From positions 7,337,501 to 7,401,500 of the forward strand of contig NZ_JAGIOH010000001.1 in NCBI RefSeq assembly GCF_017876625.1: a stretch of DNA of 64,000 bases, read 5' to 3'. The position numbers were made by a program, and so were the translations under genes. The notes below the pieces were generated by a model, which was not told where the DNA came from, ran no database searches, and was given only the letters and a program-made list of their open reading frames with translations. Positions 9,675-19,500 of the stretch are shown one piece after another. Numbering within the stretch: the first letter of the stretch is position 1; every line of letters begins with the position of its first letter. The stretch comes from Streptomyces syringium. Its GTDB lineage: Bacteria; Actinomycetota; Actinomycetes; Streptomycetales; Streptomycetaceae.

Positions 9675-10691
9675 TCACTCCGCACCCCGGGCGCCCTCGG
9701 CACGGAGCTGTCCGAGAAGGTAGCCGGCCTGGAAGCGGCTCGTGGCACCGACGGCCTTCATGATTTCCGAGACATGGCGCTGGCAGCTGCGTACCGACAT
9801 GCCCAGGCGCCGTGCGATGGATTTGTCCTCCAGCCCTTCGGAGAGCATGGCGGCGATCGACTCCTGGATCTCACCGGAGATGCGCAGGGCCGATGCCGAG
9901 TCGAAGGCGAGGGGGAACGGCGAGGCGCCACGCCAGCAGCAGTCGAAGAAGGCCCGCATGCAGTGGATGAGATGAGGCTCCCGCACCACCAGCGCCGCCT
10001 GCGGATCGTCCGGCAGACCCAGCAACGCCACCCGGTGATCGAAGATCAGCATCCGGCAGAGGCCCTCGGACTGGGTGCGAACCTCCGCTCCCAGGCTCGT
10101 CACGCGCCGCACGCGTTCCACGGTCGGCTGGTGATAGCGGGCGGTGTGCTGGTACAGCGTGCGCATGGCGACACCGCGCGCCAGCAGCCGGTTGTCCCGC
10201 TCCGCCGCCTCCTCCAGGGCCCGGGGCGAGCGGGGACCGCCCGGCTGAGCGGCGAGCACCTCCTCGTGGCAGGAGAGCATCAGTTCCTCGATGGTCTCCT
10301 GCACCACACCGAGATCGGTGATCAGCTCGACCGGTTCCGCGTCGGAGCGGTGTGCCCATCCCGACTCATAGGCCGGAAGCAGGGACTCGAACATCCACCG
10401 GAATCGCTCGACTTCTTCGTGCTGCTCCCGGATGTACCGCTCCATCGGGCGCAGCATCCGATCGGCGGCCGTCCGCGGCGGCACCGCGGTGAAGCGGTCG
10501 GACCCCGATTCGGCGCGGGACAGTAACCGCATTCCCAGAAGTTCCTTGAGCGCCCGTTCCGCGGTGTCGTCGTCGAGCCCGAGAGCACCGAAATCCTTTA
10601 CGCCGCACACGCTTCGCTGTGCCGCGAAGGCGAAGACACGCAGCGCTTCCTGACTCAGCTCGATGTGGCCGAACGGCCCCGAGGTATTCAT
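9675..10691 (-). CDS. LuxR-type cluster regulator containing a TTA codon
   Basis: This is a 338-residue regulator. The C-terminus is a LuxR-type helix-turn-helix (about 285-330, with SIARRLGMSVRSCQRHVSEI). The N-terminus (about 10-70) resembles a TrmB/winged-helix segment, and the middle is a helical domain that is probably a ligand or signal module. It is transcribed divergently from the MFS exporter (97 bp between starts) and converges on the condensation-domain gene with 18 bp between the ends. Leu56 is encoded by TTA (10524-10526 on the opposite strand), the rare bldA codon. This fits a pathway-specific activator tied to development. It may control the divergent exporter and neighbouring biosynthetic genes; that target set is inferred. 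Confidence 0.88.
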   Translation of the reverse strand: MNTSGPFGHIELSQEALRVFAFAAQRSVCGVKDFGALGLDDDTAERALKELLGMRLLSRAESGSDRFTAVPPRTAADRMLRPMERYIREQHEEVERFRWMFESLLPAYESGWAHRSDAEPVELITDLGVVQETIEELMLSCHEEVLAAQPGGPRSPRALEEAAERDNRLLARGVAMRTLYQHTARYHQPTVERVRRVTSLGAEVRTQSEGLCRMLIFDHRVALLGLPDDPQAALVVREPHLIHCMRAFFDCCWRGASPFPLAFDSASALRISGEIQESIAAMLSEGLEDKSIARRLGMSVRSCQRHVSEIMKAVGATSRFQAGYLLGQLRAEGARGAE

Positions 10692-10748
10692 GACCCTCCT
10701 CTTGCGCCAGCAATGTCCGCCGATCGGGAGGAAGCCTAGGCATGAGCG

Positions 10749-10765
10749 GTCAACAGCGAGTCAAC
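10749..10765. promoter_or_regulatory. 11-bp-spaced direct repeats (GTCAAC) in the divergent promoter
   Basis: GTCAAC occurs at 10749-10754 and again at 10760-10765, exactly one helical turn (11 bp) apart, in the short region between the LuxR regulator and the MFS gene. Spacing of this kind is typical of activator half-sites such as those of SARPs. With only two short copies the call is tentative. Confidence 0.3.
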
Positions 10766-10788
10766 GATGAGGAGACGGGAATGTCCAC

Positions 10789-12138
10789 ATGAAAGTGAAA
10801 CCCCCTGCGGAACGACAGGGCACGGGCCGAACGGACGCCGCGCGAGGAACCGACGGGGCCGGGCGGACGGCGGGTCAGGCGGCTCGCGGCGGACTGCTGC
10901 GCCGCCACCGGGACTTCCGGCTGCTGTGGTGCGGGGAATCCGCCGGCAAGTTCGGCGCCTCGGTCACGAGTGTGCTGCTGCCACTGGCCGCCGTCTCCGT
11001 CCTGCACGCCGGCACCTTCGAGGTGAGCCTGGTCAACGCCGCGGCCTGGGTCCCCTGGCTGGTCATCGGGCTCCCCGCCGGGGTCTGGGTGGACCGGCTG
11101 CGCCGCAGAACAGTCATGATGGTCAGCGACGCCGTCTCCGGCGTGCTGTTCCTGAGCGTGCCCGTTGCCGCCTGGTTCGGGGTGCTCAGCATCGGGCAAC
11201 TCCTGCTGGTCGCCCTGCTGGCCGGGACGGCGGCCGTCTTCTTCCAGACCGCGTACACCGCCTATCTCCCCGCCCTGGTCGGCCCGGCGGACCAGGCCGA
11301 GGGCAACGCGAAGCTCCACGGCAGCGCTGCCGCGGCGCAGATCGCCGGATCCGGGGCCGGGGGCCTGATCGCCCAGTCCGCCGGCGCGGTCAACGGGATG
11401 CTGACCAACGCGGCCACCTTCCTCGTCTCCCTCGTGTGCGTGGCCCGCATCCGGCACCGGGAGCCGCCCCCTGCCGCCGCCGCGGCCGAACGAGCGCGTG
11501 GCGCGCTGTTCCGGGAGGTCGCGGAGGGGGTGGACCTGGTCGTACACGATCCGTATCTGCGCAGCCTCACCCTCTTCGGGGCCGCGTCCAACTTCTTCCT
11601 GGGCGGCTGCAACTCCCTTCTCGTGGTGTTCCTGGTGCGGGACATCGGCCTTTCCGCCGGCACGGTGGGAACCCTGGTGGCGATCGGCGGCGCCGGCGGA
11701 GTGCTGGGCGCGCTGCTGGTACGACGGTGCGTGGCCCGCTTCGGAACGGCCCGCGCGCTGCTGCTCTTCGAGCTCGGCGTGCCCGCGCTCGCCCCCCTCA
11801 TGGCACTCACGACGCGGGACGCGGGAATGGCGTTCTTCGTCGTGGGCTATGCGGCGGTCGCGCTGGGCGTCGTGGCGGGCAACATCATCAAGGCGGGCTT
11901 CACCCAGGCCTACTGCGCCTCGGAGGTCCTCGGCCGGGTCACCGCGTGTTCGGCGTTCCTCAACTACGGGACGCTGCCGCTCGGCGCGCTGGCCGCCGGG
12001 GGACTGGGCGCCTGGCTCGGGGTGCGCCCGACGATGTGGCTGCTGACCGTGGGCATGCCGCTGGCCGCGTTGATCCTGTGCTGCTCACCGATCCGTACCT
12101 GCCGGGATCTGCCGGTGCGAGAACCCGGGACGACCTGA
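10789..12138 (+). CDS. MFS exporter
   Basis: This 449-residue integral membrane protein has about 12 hydrophobic segments and the MFS loop motif WVDRLRRRTVMM between helices 2 and 3. The N-terminal 40 residues are polar. It starts at ATG 10789 with GAGGAGACGGGA upstream. It is divergent from the LuxR regulator and sits inside the PKS/NRPS cluster, so efflux of the cluster product, and hence self-protection, is the likely role. The fold resembles the actinobacterial drug-efflux MFS group. No substrate can be read from the sequence. Confidence 0.9.
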   Translation: MKVKPPAERQGTGRTDAARGTDGAGRTAGQAARGGLLRRHRDFRLLWCGESAGKFGASVTSVLLPLAAVSVLHAGTFEVSLVNAAAWVPWLVIGLPAGVWVDRLRRRTVMMVSDAVSGVLFLSVPVAAWFGVLSIGQLLLVALLAGTAAVFFQTAYTAYLPALVGPADQAEGNAKLHGSAAAAQIAGSGAGGLIAQSAGAVNGMLTNAATFLVSLVCVARIRHREPPPAAAAAERARGALFREVAEGVDLVVHDPYLRSLTLFGAASNFFLGGCNSLLVVFLVRDIGLSAGTVGTLVAIGGAGGVLGALLVRRCVARFGTARALLLFELGVPALAPLMALTTRDAGMAFFVVGYAAVALGVVAGNIIKAGFTQAYCASEVLGRVTACSAFLNYGTLPLGALAAGGLGAWLGVRPTMWLLTVGMPLAALILCCSPIRTCRDLPVREPGTT

Positions 12139-12449
12139 AAGCCCCGCACCGCCGTTCCGTACCCACCCGTCCCCCCTTTCATATATGCGACAGGCGCGAA
12201 GACCATCCCCGGAACTCTCTGGGACGCGGCGCTTTTTGCTGACAACGTGAAACCCCTCGGACCACCGAGAAATCCCCTGAACCGCCGGACGTGAGAGGAA
12301 GAACTCCGTGATTCGTTCCCGGGGCCCGGTACAGCAGACGACGACCCACCCGTCATCGACGGAAGAGAGCGACACCGGATGGGGGTGACCTTTCCGGAAC
12401 GACCCCAGAGGAAATCCGCCGGCAACAGCACGAAAGGACGAGCAGCACC
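12139..12449. other. Non-coding gap before the TauD/A-PCP operon
   Basis: This 311-bp gap separates the MFS gene from the TauD gene. It probably carries the promoter and leader of the downstream operon. An A/T-rich patch CATATATGCG near 12180 could be a -10-like element, and a weak 5-bp inverted repeat (CTCGG/CCGAG) sits at 12256-12269. I see no convincing gene or strong terminator in it. Confidence 0.5.
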
Positions 12450-13490
12450 ATGAGTTCTTCCCAGCCCGACACCATCGGCACACCCACCTGGACCATCGAG
12501 ACCGGAAAACCGGCGACGACACAGGTCCCTCGGTTCGCGGACGCCGACGAGGCGTGCCAGTGGCTCACCTCGATCCACTCGGAGCTGCGTGCCGCACTCC
12601 ACCGGCACGGCTCGCTCTACCTGCGCGGCCTCCCGATCGCCGACATCGACGACTTCGCGAAGGTGCGGGACGCCCTGGTGCCCCGGCGCACCCCCTACCG
12701 GGAGAAAGCCACCCCGCGCAGCAGCTACGGCAACGACGTCTACTCCTCGACCGACCTCCCGCCGAACCAGCCCATCCGGATGCACAACGAGAACAGCTAC
12801 ACCCTGACCTTCCCGGGGCTGCTGCTGTTCTCCTGCCTGACGGCCCCGGAGGAGGGCGGAGCCACACCGGTCGCGGACTGCCGCGAGGTGCTGCGCCGCA
12901 TCCCCGACGACCTGGTCGCCCGGATGCGCTCCGCCGGCTGGCTGCTGACGCGCAGCTACTCGGAGCACATCTCCCTGGACTGGCGGACCGCCTTCGCGGC
13001 CGACACCCGGGAGGACGTCGAGAAGTACTGCGCGGACAACCTCGTCTCCTGCGAGTGGGACGCCTCGGACGGCCTGCGCACACGGCAGTTGCGCCCCGGC
13101 ATCATCCGCCACCCGGAGACGGGCGAGGAAGTCTGGTTCAACCACATGGCCTTCTGGAACTCCTGGTCCCTGGACGAGGAGCTCCGGCAGACCCTGCTCG
13201 ACGAGTTCGGGTCCGACGGGCTGCCCTTCGAGACGGCCCTCGGTGACGGTGCGCCCCTGACGCGGGAGGACATCGACACGATCAACGCCGCCTACGAGAG
13301 CGCGACGCTCCGCGAGACCTGGCAGCCGGGCGACGTGCTGCTCGTCGACAACGTCCTGTGCACCCACGGCCGGGACCCCTTCCGGGGCGACCGGCGCATC
13401 GTCGTCGCCATGGGCGACCCCGTGGAACTCGCGGACTGCCGGCCCACGGTGGCCCCCGCCCCCGCCCCCCGAGAGGACCAGCACGCGTGA
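12450..13490 (+). CDS. TauD/SyrP-like Fe(II)/2-oxoglutarate oxygenase
   Basis: This 346-residue protein starts at ATG 12450 behind GAAAGGA. It has the iron facial triad of the TauD/clavaminate-synthase family: H112-N-E114 (in MHNENS) and a distal His306 (CTHGRDPF), followed by arginines expected to bind 2-oxoglutarate. Its TGA overlaps the GTG of the A-PCP gene (13487-13490), so the two are translationally coupled. Family members such as SyrP hydroxylate the beta-carbon of an aminoacyl-PCP. The inference here is beta-hydroxylation of the amino acid carried by the adjacent PCP, predicted to be glutamine. Halogenation is unlikely because the acidic ligand is present. Confidence 0.9.
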   Translation: MSSSQPDTIGTPTWTIETGKPATTQVPRFADADEACQWLTSIHSELRAALHRHGSLYLRGLPIADIDDFAKVRDALVPRRTPYREKATPRSSYGNDVYSSTDLPPNQPIRMHNENSYTLTFPGLLLFSCLTAPEEGGATPVADCREVLRRIPDDLVARMRSAGWLLTRSYSEHISLDWRTAFAADTREDVEKYCADNLVSCEWDASDGLRTRQLRPGIIRHPETGEEVWFNHMAFWNSWSLDEELRQTLLDEFGSDGLPFETALGDGAPLTREDIDTINAAYESATLRETWQPGDVLLVDNVLCTHGRDPFRGDRRIVVAMGDPVELADCRPTVAPAPAPREDQHA

Positions 13491-15343
13491 CCGCCATTCC
13501 CGAAGGGCCGTACGGCAACGCGTCGGCCCCGGAGCACCACCGGGACCACCCCGCCGACCTCCTGGCCCGCTTCCAGCAGGCCGTAGCGGCCGCACCGGAC
13601 CGGGCAGCGGTCCACGACGAGCACGGCGGCCTGACCTTCGCCGAACTCGACCGGCGAACAGCCCAGGTGGGCAAGGCACTGACCGTGCGAGGCGCCGCCC
13701 CCGGCGAGCACATCGGCGTCAGCCTGCCCCGCGGCGCGGACCTCGTCGTCGCGCTGCTCGCCGTATGGCGGGCGGGCGCCGCCTACGTGCCGCTCGACCC
13801 CGCGTACCCGACGGAGCGTCTCCACGCGATGGTGCGGGACGCGGGCATCAGGACCCTGCTGACGGCCGACGACGACCGGGCGTGGCCCGAGGGCGTACAG
13901 ACCCTCTCCCTCGGCGAGCTGCCCGCCCCGGCGGACCGGAACCCGGCGCCGCCGGTCCCGACCCCCGCGCACGCCCCCGCGTACGTGATCTACACCTCCG
14001 GTTCGACGGGCACCCCGAAGGGCGTCGAGACCACCCGGGGCGGTGTGGCGTCCCTGGTGTCCGGGCTGGAAGCCGCGGGCATGTACGCCGAGGAGCCCCG
14101 CGTCGTCGCCTGGAACGCCAGCGTCTCCTTCGACGCCTCCGTCCAGCAGTGGGCGCGGGTGTGCCGCGGCGACACCCTGGTGGTGCTCGGCGAGGAGGAG
14201 CGCACCGACCCCGCCCGGCTGTGCGAGGTCCTGGACAGGCACGGGGTGCACGACCTCGACCTGACCCCGTCGCACTGGCATCTGCTCCGGGCCGACCTGC
14301 TGGTGCGGGCCGCCGAGGGACGGCGGCTGAGGCTGTTCATGGGCGGTGAGCCGGTGCCCGGGCCCACCTGGCGCGAACTCGCGGCCGAACGTGCCGGCGG
14401 ACGACTCGAAGCGCTCAACCTCTACGGCCCCACCGAGTGCACGGTGGACGCCACCGCCACGTGGATCGAGGGCGGCTCCCCGCACATCGGTCACCCCCTG
14501 CCGGGGGTACGCGCCCACGTACTGGACGCCGCGCTGCGGCCGGTGGCCGACGGTGCGGAAGGGGAACTCTTCCTGGCCGGCGCCGGGGTGGCGGCGGGGT
14601 ACGTGGGACGGCCCGCGCTCACCGCGACGCGGTTCGTCGCCGACCCGTTCGCGGCCGACGGCACCCGGATGTACCGCACCGGCGACAAGGTGCGCCGCCG
14701 CGCCGACCAGGCTCTGGAGTACCTGGGACGCATCGACCGGCAGGTGAAGATCCGCGGCTACCGCGTCGAGCTGGGGGAGATCGAGGCCGCGCTGGCCACC
14801 CACCCCGGTGTGGCGACCGCCGTCGTCACGCTGCACAGCAGCCCGGCCGCGGGGGAGCAACTGGCCGCGTACCTCGTCGCGGCGGACGGCACCAAGGGTT
14901 CCACGGCGGTCGCCGCGGCGAGCCCGGACGCGCTGCGGGAACACCTGGCCAAAACCCTGCCGCAGTACATGCTCCCGACCGCGTACGTCAGCCTCGACGC
15001 CCTGCCGCTGACGGTGAACGGCAAGGTCGACCTCGCCGCCCTGCCCGCCCCGGAACAGGCCGCGGACGCCGCCGCACCGCCGGACGACACGGCGCAGGAC
15101 CACGCCCCGGACGGCGAGGTCGAGACGCTCATCGCCGATGTGTGGTCCGAGGTGCTGGGCCGTGCGCACATCCGGGCCGACGACGACTTCTTCGCCCTGG
15201 GCGGCCATTCGCTGATCGCCCTGCGCGTCGTCGCCCGGCTGAAGAAACAGCTCGGGATCGCCGTGTCCTCCCGCGAGGTCTACCGGCACCCCCGGCTCAG
15301 GGACCTCGCGCAGCACGTCGAAACCGTGCGCGTAGGCCGCTGA
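13487..15343 (+). CDS. Stand-alone NRPS adenylation-PCP protein, predicted glutamine-activating
   Basis: This is an A domain (about 1-520) followed by a PCP (DDDFFALGGHSL, Ser near 575); 618 residues from GTG 13487. The core motifs YTSGSTGTPKG (about 168-178), YGPTE, YRTGD and NGKVD are intact. Aligned by eye to the GrsA-Phe pocket, the specificity residues read D-A-Q-D-F-G-L-V-D (plus Lys), close to known glutamine codes. There is no condensation domain, so it acts as a loading or detached module whose aminoacyl-PCP can be modified by the coupled TauD enzyme and then used by a condensation domain in trans. The specificity call rests on a manual alignment and should be treated as a prediction. 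Confidence 0.92.
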   Translation: MTAIPEGPYGNASAPEHHRDHPADLLARFQQAVAAAPDRAAVHDEHGGLTFAELDRRTAQVGKALTVRGAAPGEHIGVSLPRGADLVVALLAVWRAGAAYVPLDPAYPTERLHAMVRDAGIRTLLTADDDRAWPEGVQTLSLGELPAPADRNPAPPVPTPAHAPAYVIYTSGSTGTPKGVETTRGGVASLVSGLEAAGMYAEEPRVVAWNASVSFDASVQQWARVCRGDTLVVLGEEERTDPARLCEVLDRHGVHDLDLTPSHWHLLRADLLVRAAEGRRLRLFMGGEPVPGPTWRELAAERAGGRLEALNLYGPTECTVDATATWIEGGSPHIGHPLPGVRAHVLDAALRPVADGAEGELFLAGAGVAAGYVGRPALTATRFVADPFAADGTRMYRTGDKVRRRADQALEYLGRIDRQVKIRGYRVELGEIEAALATHPGVATAVVTLHSSPAAGEQLAAYLVAADGTKGSTAVAAASPDALREHLAKTLPQYMLPTAYVSLDALPLTVNGKVDLAALPAPEQAADAAAPPDDTAQDHAPDGEVETLIADVWSEVLGRAHIRADDDFFALGGHSLIALRVVARLKKQLGIAVSSREVYRHPRLRDLAQHVETVRVGR

Positions 15344-15439
15344 CCGGCGGACCCCCGACCGTTGCTGCCGGCCGGTCACCGTGGCGGCGACGCGGCGGCC
15401 GGGAGATGTTCGAGAAAGAGCGAGAAAGAGAGGGCCACG

Positions 15440-16216
15440 ATGGCCGCACGACAGGACACCACCGTCATCCGGATCAAACAGCCGGACCACAACACCCGGC
15501 GCACACTCCTCTGCCTGGGCTTCTGCGGCGGAGGCACCGGGCCCTACCACGCGTGGAGCGAACACGTCCCCGAGGACGTGGCCCTCTCCGCCATCTGCTA
15601 TCCGGGCCGGGAAGGACGTTTCCTGGAGCCGTGCGCGAGCGACTGGGAGGAACTCGCGGCCGACACCACGAGCGCCGTGCTCTCCGCCGTCGACGGGCCG
15701 TACGTGCTGTTCGGCCACAGCATGGGCGGGTGGATGGCGTTCGACGTGGCGTCCCGTATCGAAAGCAGCGGCGGGCCGCTGCCGGAAGCACTGGTCGTCT
15801 CCTCGTGCAACGCCCCCGACCGTGGCCTGACGCCCCGCGACATGTTCCCCGCGCGCCAGGACAGCGACGCGCAGCTGCTCGACTGGATGCTGGGCAACGG
15901 CCTGATGCCCGCTCATGTCCTCGAGGACCCCGACCTCCAGGACATGGCGGTCGAGCTCATGCGCGAGGACATCCGCGTGCGCGACACCTTCGGCTACCGG
16001 GCGGGGACCGCCGTGAGCGTCCCGGTCCAGATGCTCTCCGCGACCGATGACGACGTCATCGAGAAGGACGCCGGAGACCAGTGGAGCAGGGTCGCGCTCG
16101 GGCCCTACCGCCACGACGTGCTCCCCGGCGGGCACTTCTACACCCCGGACATCTGGCGGCAGCTGCCCGTCCACATCACCGCGCTCACCGCTTCCATGGC
16201 CCCCGCGCCCGCCTGA
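15440..16216 (+). CDS. Type II thioesterase (alpha/beta hydrolase)
   Basis: This 258-residue GrsT/RifR-like thioesterase has an N-terminal LGFCGGGTGPY oxyanion loop, the nucleophile motif GHSMGG (Ser near 95), and a C-terminal GGHFY that supplies the catalytic histidine. ATG 15440 is chosen because the family fold begins a few residues later and GAAAGAGAG precedes it. It lies between the A-PCP and MbtH genes in the same direction. Known members clear mis-primed or stalled carrier proteins, which suits a cluster with several carrier domains that lack a cognate A domain. Confidence 0.9.
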   Translation: MAARQDTTVIRIKQPDHNTRRTLLCLGFCGGGTGPYHAWSEHVPEDVALSAICYPGREGRFLEPCASDWEELAADTTSAVLSAVDGPYVLFGHSMGGWMAFDVASRIESSGGPLPEALVVSSCNAPDRGLTPRDMFPARQDSDAQLLDWMLGNGLMPAHVLEDPDLQDMAVELMREDIRVRDTFGYRAGTAVSVPVQMLSATDDDVIEKDAGDQWSRVALGPYRHDVLPGGHFYTPDIWRQLPVHITALTASMAPAPA

Positions 16217-16275
16217 GCCCGCTGCCCTCCCGCTTCTCCCTCCCACCCCGCTCCTCATCGGAAAGGACCCCCCTC

Positions 16276-16476
16276 GTGACGAATCCCTTCGAGAACCCCG
16301 ACGGCACCTACCTGGTCCTGGTCAACGGCCGCAACCAGCACTCCCTGTGGCCGTCGCACATCGCACCCCCCATGGGCTGGACCGTGACGCACGGCGCGGC
16401 CGGTCACCAGGCGTGCCTCGACTACATCGAGGCGAACTGGAGCGACCTGTCGCCGAAGACCGCCGTGGGCCAGTGA
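16276..16476 (+). CDS. MbtH-like NRPS accessory protein
   Basis: This 66-residue protein carries the MbtH signature: NPFENPDGTYLVLVNGRNQHSLWP near the start, split here by eye into NPF, a short strand and QHSLWP, followed by P-x-GW and a C-terminal DYIEANW. GTG 16276 is chosen because GGAAAGGA (16260-16267) lies at proper distance and the conserved NPFE begins at residue 3. MbtH proteins bind adenylation domains and aid folding or activity. It lies 26 bp before the NRPS and probably serves the NRPS A domain, the free A-PCP, or both. Confidence 0.95.
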   Translation: MTNPFENPDGTYLVLVNGRNQHSLWPSHIAPPMGWTVTHGAAGHQACLDYIEANWSDLSPKTAVGQ

Positions 16477-16504
16477 ACCGTTCCCGGATCTCCAAGGAAG
16501 TGTC

Positions 16505-19500
16505 ATGACTGAATCGCAGAGCCCGCCGGCGGACCGGACCGCCGACGAGGAACACGGCAGCGGCGAATCCGGCGGCCGTGGTCCGCGGACCGTGCAGGAG
16601 GAGTTGCTGTGCGGCTTGTTCGCGCGGGTACTCAACGTTCCCCACGTGGGCGTGGACGACAACTTCTTCGCCCTGGGGGGTCACTCACTGCGAGCCGCCC
16701 AGCTGCTGAGCCGTATCCGCTCGGTGTTGGGTGTGGAGTTGGGGGTGCGGGAGTTGTTCTCCGCGCCGACGGTGGCGGGTCTGGCGGGGCGGTTGGCCGA
16801 GGGGATGGCTGCTCGTCCCGCGGTGGTGGCGCGTCGTCGGCCGGAGGTGTTGCCGCTGTCGTTCGCTCAGCAGCGGTTGTGGTTCCTGGATCGTTTGGAG
16901 CAGAGCCCGACCTATAACGCGCCTTTTGCCTTCCGGGTACGGGGTGGTGTCGATGGGGAGGCGTTGCAGGCGGCGGTCGGTGATGTGGTGGCCCGTCACG
17001 AGGCACTGCGGACGGTTTTCCCGGCTACCGAGGGTGAGGCCCGTCAGGTGGTCCTGGCGCCCGATGACGCGGTGGTGAAGGTGGCGGTCGTCTCGTGTGC
17101 GGTCGAGGATCTGCCGGCCGTGGTTCAGGAGTCGGCGTTCGCTGCGTTCGATCTGGCGGTCGAGCTGCCGCTTCGGGTGACGTTGTTCTCGGCTGCGCAT
17201 GACGATCATGTGCTGTTGCTGACGTTGCATCACATCGCCAGTGACGGGTGGTCGGAGGCACCGTTGCTGCGGGACCTCTCCACTGCCTACCGGGCCCGAA
17301 CCGAGGGCAGGGCGCCCGAGTGGCAGGCGCTTCCCGTGCAGTACGCCGACTACGCGTTGTGGCAGCGGGAGCTCCTGGAGGACATCGGGGCGCAGCAGTC
17401 GGAGTTCTGGACGCGTACCCTGGCCGATCTTCCCCAGGAGCTCGCTCTTCCCACGGATCGGCCTCGCCCCGCTCAGGCTTCCCACACCGGTGGGATCGTC
17501 CACTTCCACCTTCCCGCCGAACTGCATACGCGTCTGGAATCCGTGGCGCTCACCCACGGGACGACCCTTTTCATGGCACTGCAGGCAGCTCTGGCGACTC
17601 TCCTGACCCGTCTCGGCGCGGGTACGGACATTCCTCTGGGTACGGCTACGGCCGGCCGTGGTGACCAGGCTCTCGATGATCTCGTCGGTTTCTTCGTCAA
17701 CACTCTTGTGTTGCGTACGGACACCTCGGGTGATCCGACGTTCTCGCAACTGCTCCAGCGGGTGCGGGAAGCCGATCTGGCGGCCTTCGCCCATCAGGAC
17801 CTGCCCTTCGAGCAGTTGGTGAAGGAACTCAACCCCGACCGCACTGCCGCCCGGCACCCGTTGTTCCAGACCATGCTGGTCCTCCAGAACAACGCCGAAG
17901 CGGTCCTCGACCTCCCGGGCACCACCGTCACACCCCGGGCATTCGACACCGCACCCACCAAATTCGACCTCGGCTGGAGCTTCGCCGAACAGCGGGACGC
18001 GGCCGAAAGCCCCGCGGGGATCGCGGGAACCCTTCAATTCGCCACCGACCTGTTCGACCACTCCACCGCCGCGTGCCTGCCGCGCGTCCTGGAACGCCTC
18101 CTCGACGCCGTTGCCACTTCTCCGGATGTCGCCGTCGGTTCGCTGGAGATCTTCGAGTCGGCCGAGCAGGAGCGGGTGCTTCTCGCGCGGGCGGCGGAGC
18201 GTGGACGCGCCCTCGACGCAGTGGAGGAGGTGCAGGAGGAAGGCGAGGGCGGGCGTGGCCCGCGGTCCGTGCAGGAGGAACTGCTGTGCGGGCTCTTCGC
18301 CGACATTCTGAAGGTGCCCGGCGTGGGCGTCCACGACAACTTCTTCGCCTTGGGCGGCCACTCGCTGCTCGCTACTCGGCTCCTGGGGCGTATCCGCTCG
18401 GTGTTGGGTGTGGAGTTGGGGGTGCGGGAGTTGTTCTCCGCGCCGACGGTGGCGGGTCTGGCGGGGCGGTTGGCCGAGGGGGCGGCTGCTCGTCCCGCGG
18501 TGGTGGCGCGTCGTCGGCCGGAGGTGTTGCCGCTGTCGTTCGCTCAGCAGCGGTTGTGGTTCCTGGATCGTTTGGAGCAGAGCCCGACCTATAACGCGCC
18601 TTTTGCCTTCCGGGTACGGGGTGGTGTCGATGGGGAGGCGTTGCAGGCGGCGGTCGGTGATGTGGTGGCCCGTCACGAGGCACTGCGGACGGTCTACCCT
18701 GCGGTCGACGGTGAGGCCCGCCAGGTGGTCCTGGCGCCCGATCGCGCGGTGGTGAAGGTGGCGGTCGTCTCGTGTGCGGTCGAGGATCTGCCGGCCGTGG
18801 TTCAGGAGTCGGCGTTCGCTTCGTTCGATCTGGCGGTCGAGCTGCCGCTTCGGGTGACGTTGTTCTCGGCCGGGCATGACGATCATGTGCTGTTGCTGAC
18901 GTTGCATCACATCGCCAGTGACGGGTGGTCGGAGGCGCCGTTGCTGCGGGATCTGTCCCTCGCCTACCGGGCCCGTCTGGACGGCGGGGTGCCCCGGTGG
19001 CGGCCGCTGCCGGTCCAGTACGCCGATTACGCGTTGTGGCAGCGGGAGCTCTTGGAGGACATCGGGGCGCACCAGTCGGAGTTCTGGACCCGTACCCTGG
19101 CCGATCTTCCCCAGGAGCTCGCTCTTCCCACCGACCGGCCCCGCCCCGCTCAGGCGACCCACACCGGTGGGCTCGTCCACTTCCACCTCCCCGCCGAACT
19201 CCACGGGCAACTCGACGCTCTCGCCCGTGGTCACAGCGCGACCCTCTTCATGTCGCTCCAAGCCGCCCTCGCCGCACTGTTGACCCACTACGGCGCGGGT
19301 ACGGACATTCCTCTGGGTACGGCTACGGCCGGCCGTGGTGACCAGGCTCTCGATGATCTCGTCGGTTTCTTCGTCAACACTCTTGTGTTGCGTACGGACA
19401 CCTCGGGTGATCCGACGTTCTCGGAACTGCTCCAGCGGGTGCGGGAAGCCGATCTGGCAGCTTTCGCCCATCAGGACCTGCCCTTCGAGGAGTTGGTGAA

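Noticed and set aside
12139..12449. Possible terminator and small gene in the gap
   Set aside because: Only a 5-bp inverted repeat without a T-run was found, and no frame with codon bias or a ribosome site.
13292..16258. A 988-codon open frame antisense to the A-PCP and thioesterase genes
   Set aside because: It is a shadow of forward genes with intact catalytic motifs; the translation is Gly/Arg/Val-rich low-complexity sequence.
16081..16275. Longer N-terminus for the MbtH protein
   Set aside because: The upstream in-frame sequence overlaps the thioesterase gene and lacks MbtH similarity; GTG 16276 has a good ribosome site and places NPFE at residue 3.
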